DNA from: Halieaceae bacterium UBA4452
Lineage (GTDB): Bacteria; Pseudomonadota; Gammaproteobacteria; Pseudomonadales; Halieaceae
Direction of reading: 5' to 3'
NCBI GenBank assembly: GCA_002389505.1
Contig: DGPA01000017.1
Location: forward strand, 36,569-76,252
Length of the DNA stretch: 39,684 bases
Shown here: positions 32,913 through 39,684 of the stretch, one piece after another
Position numbering within the stretch: the stretch's first letter is position 1
Layout of the letters: the number at the start of each line of letters is the position of its first letter
Program-made: the position numbers and the translations under genes
Notes under the pieces: generated by a model
Told to the model about the DNA's origin: nothing
Database searches by the model: none
What the model saw: the letters and a program-made list of their open reading frames with translations, nothing else

Positions 32913-34400
32913 ATGTCTACCGCTCACATTTGGTCGCGGGCCGCCGCTGGCTTACAGGCGCCAGAAGTTACCGTCGAAGTACATCTCAGTAACGGCCTGC
33001 CGGGGTTCACCATTGTTGGGCTGCCCGAAAGCACCGTTAGGGAAGCCAGGGAACGCGTTCGCAGCGCGCTCCTCACCTCTCACTTTGACTGGCCGGATCG
33101 CCGGATCACTGTCAACCTGGCACCCGCAGAACTCCCCAAAAGCGGGGGTCGCTTCGACTTACCGATTGCACTGGGGGTGTTAGTCGCTTCCGGACAGCTC
33201 GACGCTCGCGACACCGCAGATCGGGAATTCTATGGCGAGTTGGGACTTGATGGCAGTTTGCGCGCCACTCCCGGTATTCTTCCCGCCGCAAGCGCCGCTA
33301 CCAACGCCGAGCGGGTGTGCGGGGTGCCCGCGTCCCAGCACAGCGCCATCAGTCAAATCCCTAACAGTCGTATTATCAGTGCCCCCGATCTGCTCAGCCT
33401 GTGCGGTCAGCTGAAACAACCCAACCCAGCAACGACTCAGCGGTGTAGCACGCCCGAGCCACCGACTATCGAGACTGACCTTGCCGATATTGCCGGTCAG
33501 GATTTAGCTAAACGCGCCCTCGAGATGAGTGCGGTCGGGGGGCATCACTTGCTCATGGTGGGTCCGCCAGGCGCCGGCAAAACGCTACTGGCCTCAGCGC
33601 TACCAGGGCTGTTGCCGGCCTTGACCGAGGACGAAATGCTAGACCTGGCATTGATTCGAGAGTTGGCAGGATTGCCTGCTGACCGCCGACGGCCGTTCCG
33701 TTCGCCCCACCATGCCACCAGTGGTGCGGCACTCATTGGCGGCGGCAGTCACGCCTTACCGGGCGAGGTCTCCCTAGCGACCCATGGGGTGTTATTCCTC
33801 GATGAACTCCCCGAATTCCCCGCCCGAACACTGGATTTATTGCGCCAACCGTTAGAGCAGGGTCGCATTACTATTAACCGCGCTAAAATAAGCAATACTT
33901 ATCCAGCGCAATTCCAACTGGTATCAGCCATGAATCCCTGTCCCTGCGGTTACGCGGGCTCGGTGGACCCCCCTTGCCGCTGTCGGAGCGACAACATAGC
34001 GCGGTATCAGGGGCGTATTTCGGGTCCCTTGCTCGATCGTATTGACCTGCATGTTCCCTTGGAAAGACAACCGAGTGCTCAGCTCTTCAGTACCCGTGAA
34101 GCGCCCGACAGTTCGGCGCTCGTTCGCGATCGAGTCTGCCAAGCCCGCCAACGGCAGATAGCTCGACAGGGGGTTCTCAACAGTCAGTTGGCGGGTAAAG
34201 CGCTGCTGCAGCATTGTGCGATGGAGGCCGAAGTCAGGCGTTGGTTCGAAGCGGCCAGTGACCGCTTAGCCCTATCGGCGCGTAGCGTTCACCGTTCGCT
34301 ACGCGTCGCCCGTACCCTCGCCGATCTGGATAATCAGCGCAACGTGACCGAGCCACAGCTGATGGAAGCGCTCAGCTACCGGCCACGGCTGAGTGATTAA
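32913..34400 (+). CDS. comM: ComM/YifB AAA+ helicase
   Basis: 495-residue protein of the Mg-chelatase-like YifB family; ComM is a hexameric branch-migration helicase that promotes integration of transforming DNA. The N-terminal ChlI-like domain (VEVHLSNGLPGFTIVGLP, RVRSALLTSHFDWPDRRITVNLAPAELPK) spans about 1-170. AAA+ Walker A is GPPGAGKT at residues 217-224, Walker B LFLDELPEF follows, and FQLVSAMNPCPCGYAG plus CRC holds the cysteine-rich insert. The C-terminal domain (RSVHRSLRVARTLADLD) is complete. AAGGA precedes the ATG. A retraction ATPase at 9921 is the only other competence-related gene here. Confidence 0.94.
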   Translation: MSTAHIWSRAAAGLQAPEVTVEVHLSNGLPGFTIVGLPESTVREARERVRSALLTSHFDWPDRRITVNLAPAELPKSGGRFDLPIALGVLVASGQLDARDTADREFYGELGLDGSLRATPGILPAASAATNAERVCGVPASQHSAISQIPNSRIISAPDLLSLCGQLKQPNPATTQRCSTPEPPTIETDLADIAGQDLAKRALEMSAVGGHHLLMVGPPGAGKTLLASALPGLLPALTEDEMLDLALIRELAGLPADRRRPFRSPHHATSGAALIGGGSHALPGEVSLATHGVLFLDELPEFPARTLDLLRQPLEQGRITINRAKISNTYPAQFQLVSAMNPCPCGYAGSVDPPCRCRSDNIARYQGRISGPLLDRIDLHVPLERQPSAQLFSTREAPDSSALVRDRVCQARQRQIARQGVLNSQLAGKALLQHCAMEAEVRRWFEAASDRLALSARSVHRSLRVARTLADLDNQRNVTEPQLMEALSYRPRLSD

Positions 34401-34410
34401 GTTGACCGAC

Positions 34411-34429
34411 AGGGCGTGGGGCCCGCCCT
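34411..34429. terminator. GC-rich hairpin between convergent comM and cytochrome c5
   Basis: AGGGCG / CGCCCT form a 6-base stem with a 7-base loop, 10 bases after the comM stop. The T-tract is only two bases, so a weak or bidirectional terminator is inferred. Confidence 0.4.
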
Positions 34430-34470
34430 TAACCTACCGGTCAGCGGGCACCGAGTGGGCAGCCATGGGC

Positions 34471-34893
34471 TTACTGGCTTTGTTCCAGCATGTAATCGAC
34501 TGCCGCATAAATTTCGTCGTCAGCACAATCCATGCATCCGCCTTTGGCGATCATGCTAGTGCCAGCAACGCCGTTAACACCGCTGTCGTACAGTGCGTCA
34601 ATACCCTTCTGACTAAGGCGGTCAGACCAAGCAAGGGCATCACCGAGTTTTGGAGCGCCCGCAGCACCCGTCGAATGGCAAGCCATACAGGCCGCATTGT
34701 ACACATCCTCACCAGAGCGGAGATCGCTGACCTCGGCTATGGCATCACCCAAAGCACAGGCGTCATCACCGACCACACAGACTTGGCTGTAAGGTTGAAT
34801 ACGCGCTTCAATGGCGGCGCGCTGCTCTTTGGATAGCTCAAGCGCCGATACAGTCAAAGGAATTAGGGCAAAGGCAATAGCAATGAAACGCAT
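34471..34893 (-). CDS. Cytochrome c5 family protein
   Basis: 140-residue periplasmic monohaem cytochrome. A signal peptide (residues 1-17, cut after VSA) is followed by a helical segment and the haem motif C69-M-A-C72-H73. M114 (GTSMIAKGGCMDC) is the likely sixth ligand. C120 and C123 form the disulfide typical of cytochrome c5, and C39/C46 add a second likely pair. It should carry electrons between quinol-oxidising complexes and terminal oxidases or reductases. The gene stands alone, convergent with comM and divergent from the GST gene (169 bases between). Confidence 0.9.
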   Translation of the reverse strand: MRFIAIAFALIPLTVSALELSKEQRAAIEARIQPYSQVCVVGDDACALGDAIAEVSDLRSGEDVYNAACMACHSTGAAGAPKLGDALAWSDRLSQKGIDALYDSGVNGVAGTSMIAKGGCMDCADDEIYAAVDYMLEQSQ

Positions 34894-35062
34894 GGGGTCA
34901 TCTCCTCGTTACGGGGCGCGCAGTATAGCGATTGCTGCGCCTCGGGAAAACTCGCGGTTCGCTTTCATTTGCACTAAATTATGGCAACCTATACCAAACC
35001 GTTAACCGTCATCACTACAGACACCCTCACCATTCGCGCATGTCAATCACTCGGACGCCATT

Positions 35063-35689
35063 ATGAAGCTTTATACCTATGATCCCGCGCCCAATCCGGC
35101 TCGGCTAAAAATGTTTCTCGCCTACAAGGGCATTACCATCGACACCCAGCACATCGATATGACCAGACTGGAACAACACAGCGCCGCGTTTCTAGCCGCC
35201 TGCCCCAACGCCACGGTGCCCACCTTGGTGTTGGAGGACGGCACTCGCCTGACCGAAGTCATCGCCATTGTCCACTACCTTGAGGGCTTGCATCCAGAGC
35301 GCCCACTGCTCGGCGAAACGCCGTTAGAACGAGCCATGATTCTTAATTGGAATCATCGCTTGTTCCAAAGCGTATTCATGGCCGCTGCCGACGCGTTTCG
35401 CAACGCGCATCCCGCGTTCAAGGATCGAGCGCTGCCCGGCATCCGCCCGGTCACCCAGCTACCCGAACTAGCTGAGCGTGGGCGCAGCCGGCTGATCTAT
35501 GGTTTTGAAGAAATGAATGCCGAGCTCAGTGACCGAGCGTTTGTGGCGGGCTCACATTTTTCCTTTGCCGATATCGACCTTCTGGCCCTGATTCACTTCG
35601 CAGACTGGGCCGCGAGGACACAACCCGATGCGTCCCTCAAACACCTAGCCGCTTGGACAGCGCGCGCCGAGCAAGCGCTCAACAGCTGA
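35063..35689 (+). CDS. Glutathione S-transferase family protein
   Basis: 208-residue cytosolic GST. The N-terminal thioredoxin-like domain has Y6/P9-type start (KLYTYDPAPNPARLKMFLAYKGI), the cis-proline in NATVPTLVLEDG, and TEVIAIVHYLE for glutathione binding (the usual ES is EV here). The C-terminal helical domain includes the conserved AGSHFSFADIDLLALIHFADW. Substrate unknown. Seven bases separate it from the DUF3080 gene. Confidence 0.88.
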   Translation: MKLYTYDPAPNPARLKMFLAYKGITIDTQHIDMTRLEQHSAAFLAACPNATVPTLVLEDGTRLTEVIAIVHYLEGLHPERPLLGETPLERAMILNWNHRLFQSVFMAAADAFRNAHPAFKDRALPGIRPVTQLPELAERGRSRLIYGFEEMNAELSDRAFVAGSHFSFADIDLLALIHFADWAARTQPDASLKHLAAWTARAEQALNS

Positions 35690-35696
35690 GCTTACA

Positions 35697-36776
35697 ATGA
35701 CTGGCCCTGACAACTCCCCCCGGGGGCGGGGCGTAGGGGCCGCGTCGCTGGGATGGGTGGTCTGCTTGAGCTTAACCGCTTGCAGCGCCAATGATGACGG
35801 CGCCGATCGTCTCAAACATTACCTCACGCAACTCGCGCGGGCCGCTGACAGTGAACTCCCAGCTGCACCGCCACTGGAGCTCCCAAGACTGTCTGAAGCC
35901 AAGTTGCATGCTCTAGCGATCAATACTGAATCCGTTTCAGCACTGGATTTCCTCGCTTTGTCGGGCTGTGAGCTTCAGGTTAATCTCGGCCGGCGGAACA
36001 GCAGTTTGGGCCGCAACGCCTCGGCATCTCAGCGCCTACTGCTCGACTTGGAGTTGCTCAGACTGGCGCCCCAATGCGTCGAGCAGCTGCGCGCTCAGGG
36101 TAATGCGCCGCTGGCTGAGCAGCTACGAGGGATTGTTGCCTCACGTAAAAGCGTCTTGCCCAAGCGCATTTACAACGCCTTACTCGCAGGACCAGAGTAC
36201 CGACACTTCTGGCAACTCCCGCCCCGACTACAGGATTATCCCGCATCTGCTAGCGATGACATTGTCGATGCGCTATCGGCTCTTGAACACATGATCGAGC
36301 GCTGGCTGGGGGGTGATTATCAAGCCAACAACGGCCAACTTGAGGAGCAGCTATCGGTATTGCGCGCTGGGGACGGTGGGGCGCTGCTGCTGGCCAGTGC
36401 CACTGTGGCGCGCGCGCTGTACCCAGCCAGTGGAGTCCTCGAAAAACAACAGGCTGTCCTCAATGGCTGCACCAATGAGAACATGACCGCAGTGGCTAGC
36501 ATGATCCAAACGGTGGTCAGTAAACTTTTTACCCGTGAGTTACAGCCGTGGCTCGCACAGCTCGACCGACGTGAAGTCGCTGTTATGACACCACTACGCC
36601 GGATTGAAACCCATCTTAGTGCGGTGCTCCCCGCTAATTACCAAGCCTGGCAGTCACCGCGAGACACGCTGTTAGGCACACTTGGACGCGCACCCAAAGC
36701 CCATACCAGTGCAATCCAAACGACCCTCAAGCGCTGTGCAGCGCGATCGTCATCTCCAGCATCGACACAGGGCTAA
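35697..36776 (+). CDS. DUF3080 family putative lipoprotein
   Basis: 359-residue exported protein. The N-terminus has a Gly/Arg region then a hydrophobic stretch ending in LSLTAC, a good lipobox with C29. The signature LDFLALSGCELQVNLGRRNSSLGR (here about 84-107) and the following LLDLELLRLAPQC are typical of DUF3080, a family of unknown function in marine gammaproteobacteria and Pseudomonas. Four cysteines (in SGCEL, APQCVE, LNGCTN and LKRCAA) may form disulfides. The signal peptide is atypically long at the front, so a later start is possible, but no clear alternative ribosome site was seen. Confidence 0.7.
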   Translation: MTGPDNSPRGRGVGAASLGWVVCLSLTACSANDDGADRLKHYLTQLARAADSELPAAPPLELPRLSEAKLHALAINTESVSALDFLALSGCELQVNLGRRNSSLGRNASASQRLLLDLELLRLAPQCVEQLRAQGNAPLAEQLRGIVASRKSVLPKRIYNALLAGPEYRHFWQLPPRLQDYPASASDDIVDALSALEHMIERWLGGDYQANNGQLEEQLSVLRAGDGGALLLASATVARALYPASGVLEKQQAVLNGCTNENMTAVASMIQTVVSKLFTRELQPWLAQLDRREVAVMTPLRRIETHLSAVLPANYQAWQSPRDTLLGTLGRAPKAHTSAIQTTLKRCAARSSSPASTQG

Positions 36777-36902
36777 CCGCAATACCACCCTTGACCAGTG
36801 CACGCCGATACGGTCCTCTCAACTTCAGCGTCGCTCTCTGAGAGACTTGTATCCCTTGAGGGCAAGGCTTAGTCTGATCGCCATTATTGTGAAGGAAACA
36901 TT

Positions 36903-37886
36903 ATGCACACCCTAAAGTCCCCCCAATTACCCAGTCTCTGTCCCCTGGCCAACGCGGCAAGGCCCGCAAGAACGGCAACCGTTGCGTTGCTGCAAACCTG
37001 CTGGCACCCGGACCCTGTGTTGCACCAGCAGGTGCTGCGCGACGGCATTGCCAGTGCCGCTTGTCAGGGTGCCACTATTGTCTTTTTACCTGAGCTGACC
37101 CTGTCACGCTACCCGGCCGATCAGTTGCCCGAAGGACCCGCAGACAGCGTCGCCGAAGAGTTACAGGGCGGTCCTACCCATCGGTTTGCCGCTCAGGCAG
37201 CCAAGGATTTTGACGTGTTGGTTCACGCCTCGGTATTTCAAACCAGCGGCGCCGCCGATGGCAGAGGACTCAATACCGCCTTCATTGTGGCACCCAATGG
37301 CAATATTATCGCTGAGACCCACAAGCTACATATTCCGATTTCGGCCGGCTACCATGAGGACGCCTATTTCGCAGAGGGGCCAGCCGATGATCCCTACCCC
37401 GTGCATTGCATCAAGACCGACGCGACGGATTTACGCCTTGGACTGCCCACATGCTGGGATCAGTGGTTTCCGGAAGTGGCTCGGTGTTATGGTCTGCAAG
37501 ATGTCGACCTGCTCTGCTATCCCACGGCAATAGGCTCTGAACCCGACTACCCACTCTTCGATACGCAGCCTTTGTGGCAACAAGTCATTGTTGGACACGC
37601 CATCGCCAATGGCCTGTTTATTGTCGTGCCCAACCGCTACGGTGGTGAGGGACTTCTCAACTTTTATGGGTCAAGTTTTATCGTTGACCCCTTCGGTCGG
37701 GTGTTAGTTCAGGCCGAGCGCAGCGGTGATACGGTTCTGGTTGCCGATATTGATCTCAATCAACGCGCTGACTGGCTAGCGCTGTTTCCGTTTTATCGCA
37801 CCCGTCGGGCCGATACCTATGCACGGCTCCTCACGAGTACCGGCCCGTTAGGCCATGACGGTGAATCGGAACTGAGCTCGTCATGA
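36903..37886 (+). CDS. aguB: N-carbamoylputrescine amidase-like nitrilase AguB
   Basis: 327-residue carbon-nitrogen hydrolase with the catalytic triad E64 (LPEL), K141 (THKLHIP) and C184 (PTCWDQWFPE). The CWDQWFPE and YPTAIGSEP text matches AguB, which hydrolyses N-carbamoylputrescine to putrescine, ammonia and carbon dioxide. A stretch of about 24 extra residues precedes the usual start, and DPYPVHCIKTDATDLRLGL diverges from known AguB. AAGGA is 6-7 bases before ATG 36903. It overlaps aguA by 4 bases (ATGA); the pair makes putrescine from agmatine. Confidence 0.88.
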   Translation: MHTLKSPQLPSLCPLANAARPARTATVALLQTCWHPDPVLHQQVLRDGIASAACQGATIVFLPELTLSRYPADQLPEGPADSVAEELQGGPTHRFAAQAAKDFDVLVHASVFQTSGAADGRGLNTAFIVAPNGNIIAETHKLHIPISAGYHEDAYFAEGPADDPYPVHCIKTDATDLRLGLPTCWDQWFPEVARCYGLQDVDLLCYPTAIGSEPDYPLFDTQPLWQQVIVGHAIANGLFIVVPNRYGGEGLLNFYGSSFIVDPFGRVLVQAERSGDTVLVADIDLNQRADWLALFPFYRTRRADTYARLLTSTGPLGHDGESELSSS

Positions 37887-38872
37887 GCTCTATGCCCCCT
37901 GAATGGTCGCCCCATGCCGCGACGTGGATGGGCTTTCCCAATGCAGCCTATCGGGGCACCGGGGTATCCACTGAGCAAGTGCAGGATGCTTGGGCCACCA
38001 TTGCCAATGCCATTGCAGACCATGAAGCCGTCAAAATGTTGTGCCACCCCACGAGCCTACGCTCAGCAAGAAAACGCTTAAGCGCGCGTGTCGACATCAT
38101 TGAATGCCCACTCAATGACGCTTGGCTGCGGGATTCAGGCCCTACCTTCGTCGTCGATGATGAACAGTTAGTGGGTATAGATTGGCGCTTCAATGGCTGG
38201 GGCGATAACACCGAATTCGACTGGCAAGCCGATAACGATATTGCCGGTTTTGTTTGTCAACACCTCGGCTGTGAACGCCGTCCCTCGGCCTTGACCAACG
38301 AGGGGGGTGGCCTGCATGTGGGCCATCAGGGTCAGGTGCTGTTAACACGAACGGTGCAACTCGATCCTGCCCGCAATCCTGATTGGACTGACGAGGCGGT
38401 TGAAACCGAGATTCATAGCCAATTGGGGACTGAGCAGGCCATATGGCTCGATCGCGGTCTTTACCGGGACTATGAAGCCAACGGTACCAACGGGCATGTC
38501 GATATGGTGGCTTGCTTCACGCCCTCTGGGCCAGTACTAGTCCACTGGCAGCAGCATGAACAGCATCCCGATCATCAGCAGTGTACCGCTATTCATGCCC
38601 AGTTAAGGGACGCGGGGATCGATGTGCTGCCCCTCAACGCCCCCACCACTGTGCGGGATAATATCGACTGGGTGGATTACAGCTACATCAACCACTATGT
38701 CGTCAATGACGCCGTCATTGTCCCCGCCTTTAACGACCCGAACGATGGTCTGGCAATGGATATGCTGCGCGAGGTGTATCCGCAACGCGAGGTTCGCAGT
38801 TTCGATGCCCGAGTCATCTTCGCGATGGGCGGTGGCGTACATTGCATCACCCAACAACAACCTTTGCTGTAA
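37883..38872 (+). CDS. aguA: Agmatine deiminase AguA
   Basis: 329-residue guanidino-group-modifying hydrolase converting agmatine to N-carbamoylputrescine. The N-terminal EWSPHAATWMGFP, WLRDSGPTFVVDD (Asp of the active site), NGWGD, TNEGGGLHV and NGHVDMVACF (His) motifs are all there. The nucleophilic cysteine is C321 near the end in GGGVHCITQQ. Somewhat shorter than typical AguA (about 350-370). Coupled to aguB by ATGA. No arginine decarboxylase is in the window. Confidence 0.93.
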   Translation: MSSMPPEWSPHAATWMGFPNAAYRGTGVSTEQVQDAWATIANAIADHEAVKMLCHPTSLRSARKRLSARVDIIECPLNDAWLRDSGPTFVVDDEQLVGIDWRFNGWGDNTEFDWQADNDIAGFVCQHLGCERRPSALTNEGGGLHVGHQGQVLLTRTVQLDPARNPDWTDEAVETEIHSQLGTEQAIWLDRGLYRDYEANGTNGHVDMVACFTPSGPVLVHWQQHEQHPDHQQCTAIHAQLRDAGIDVLPLNAPTTVRDNIDWVDYSYINHYVVNDAVIVPAFNDPNDGLAMDMLREVYPQREVRSFDARVIFAMGGGVHCITQQQPLL

Positions 38873-38899
38873 ACTCTCAGGCAGTCACCGAGATTTGTC

Positions 38900-39684
38900 A
38901 TGTTCACATACTTAAACCCCGACATACGCAAAAGCTTAATCGATCAGGGCACGCTGCTCAGAATCAACGCTGACGGCGAGCCGCTGAGTGCCGAAGCGCA
39001 AGCGCCACTTGGTCAACGCAGCCTCAACTTATTGGGTCCGGTTCCCTTACCCATTGCCCGGGGTGAGGCGCAGCTCAACGCACGGTGGTACGCAGCCGTA
39101 CGAAGTACCGAATTGAGCGAGGTTGAAAATCTAGCCAGCACCCTGCGCGAGCAAGGTGGCCAGCATCTTTTCTCTGAGCTCGCCTCCAGCATGGCAGTCA
39201 ACAGCGTCTTGGTCATTGGTGATACCGACACGGCCACATCACCCCTGGTTCGCGTCCATTCCAATTGCCTCACCGGTGATGTCTTTGGCTCCCGCCGCTG
39301 CGAGTGCGGGCCCCAGCTCGAGGCCGCTATTGACAGGATTGCCCAAGAACCCGGGGGTGGCTTTTTGGTGTACATGTCAGGCCATGAAGGGCGTGGTATT
39401 GGCCTGTGGGCAAAGGCCGCGACCTACCTTCTGCAAGATAATGGCGAGAATACCTACCAAGCGAATCGCTCCCTTGGCCTACCTGACGATTCTCGGGACT
39501 TTAGTGATGCAGCCACACTGCTTAAATTTTTCGGTGGTGGCCGACCTCTGCGGGTGCTGACCAATAACCCCAAAAAACTCAAGGATCTCGCCGACAACGG
39601 TCTCAGTAATATCGAGCAAGTTAAGCATGTCACCGGCGTTGACGACTGCAATCTTCGCTATTTACAGGCCAAGCGCGAGTGGGG
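38900..39684 (+). CDS. ribA: GTP cyclohydrolase II RibA-like (3' end outside window)
   Basis: At least 261 residues, cut by the window edge. The catalytic domain begins near residue 110 with VHSNCLTGDVFGSRRCECG, which holds the three zinc cysteines, then HEGRGIGLWAKAATYLLQD (catalytic Tyr retained), the DSRDF motif with its arginine and aspartate, and LTNNPKK. The enzyme opens GTP to start riboflavin synthesis. Residues 1-100 are a separate domain rather than the short E. coli start, and GH replaces the usual RQ before EGRGIG. The gene begins 27 bases after aguA. No DHBP synthase or lumazine synthase is visible. Confidence 0.85.
   Translation, partial: MFTYLNPDIRKSLIDQGTLLRINADGEPLSAEAQAPLGQRSLNLLGPVPLPIARGEAQLNARWYAAVRSTELSEVENLASTLREQGGQHLFSELASSMAVNSVLVIGDTDTATSPLVRVHSNCLTGDVFGSRRCECGPQLEAAIDRIAQEPGGGFLVYMSGHEGRGIGLWAKAATYLLQDNGENTYQANRSLGLPDDSRDFSDAATLLKFFGGGRPLRVLTNNPKKLKDLADNGLSNIEQVKHVTGVDDCNLRYLQAKREW

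Noticed and set aside
34393..34836. Open frame on the plus strand opposite cytochrome c5
   Set aside because: It is the antisense shadow of a gene with a clear signal peptide and haem motif.
1..39684. tRNA genes, CRISPR arrays, insertion sequences, prophage or defence islands
   Set aside because: No cloverleaf-like sequence, spaced direct repeats, transposase or phage-type protein was seen in reading the window.

Overview
This 39.7 kb window looks like a chromosomal core region of a gammaproteobacterium. Every recognisable product has close proteobacterial relatives. The gene order trxA-rho-ubiD, hemCDXY divergent from argH, cyaY/lptM-lysA-dapF-DUF484-xerC-HAD, and glnK/amtB-ubiK-comM-cytochrome c5 recalls the arm of Pseudomonas-type genomes that carries the same blocks. 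That comparison is from memory and was not computed. The fused hemD-hemX gene and the long Rho extension argue against Pseudomonas itself; a marine Cellvibrionales/Halieaceae-like bacterium is my guess, with low confidence. I saw no tRNA, rRNA, CRISPR array, insertion sequence or phage gene.

Layout. (1) 16-3073, plus strand: assimilatory sulfur operon (DUF2849, siroheme nitrite/sulfite reductase, [4Fe-4S] APS reductase CysH, DUF934). (2) 3148-4530, minus: DASS/SLC13 carboxylate transporter. (3) 4638-9914, plus: moaA, a MoxR-type AAA+ ATPase, its VWA (CoxE-type) partner and a DUF1631 protein. (4) 9921-11054, minus: a PilU-type retraction ATPase without pilT beside it. (5) 11187-13270, plus: gshA-dsbB. 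(6) 13387-15210, minus: FKBP lipoprotein, TIGR02444 protein, GIY-YIG protein. (7) 15259-19133, plus: trxA, rho, ubiD. (8) 19185-23390, minus: hemC, fused hemD-hemX, hemY. (9) 23540-24949: argH. (10) cyaY on minus, divergent from lptM-lysA-dapF-DUF484-xerC-yigB-like HAD (25493-30073). (11) 30123-32188, minus: glnK-amtB-glnK, an ammonium module with two PII genes. (12) 32525-34400, plus: ubiK-like and comM; cytochrome c5 is convergent. (13) 35063-39684, plus: GST, DUF3080 lipoprotein, aguB-aguA (agmatine to putrescine) and a GTP cyclohydrolase II cut by the window edge.

The genes cover sulfate assimilation, thiol/disulfide balance, tetrapyrrole and quinone synthesis, lysine/diaminopimelate and arginine synthesis, nitrogen sensing, chromosome dimer resolution and transformation. 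Genes are packed tightly: most operon partners overlap by 4-14 bases (ATGA, GTGA or longer), and GTG and TTG starts are common.

No wholly new system stands out. The points most worth a second look are: the roughly 130-residue disordered, Arg/Gly-tipped extension on Rho; the moaA-linked AAA+/VWA pair; the glnK-amtB-glnK arrangement with an internal terminator, a sigma-70-like promoter and an upstream NtrC/sigma-54-like control region; the HemD-HemX fusion; and the duplicated C-terminal module of the DUF1631 protein.
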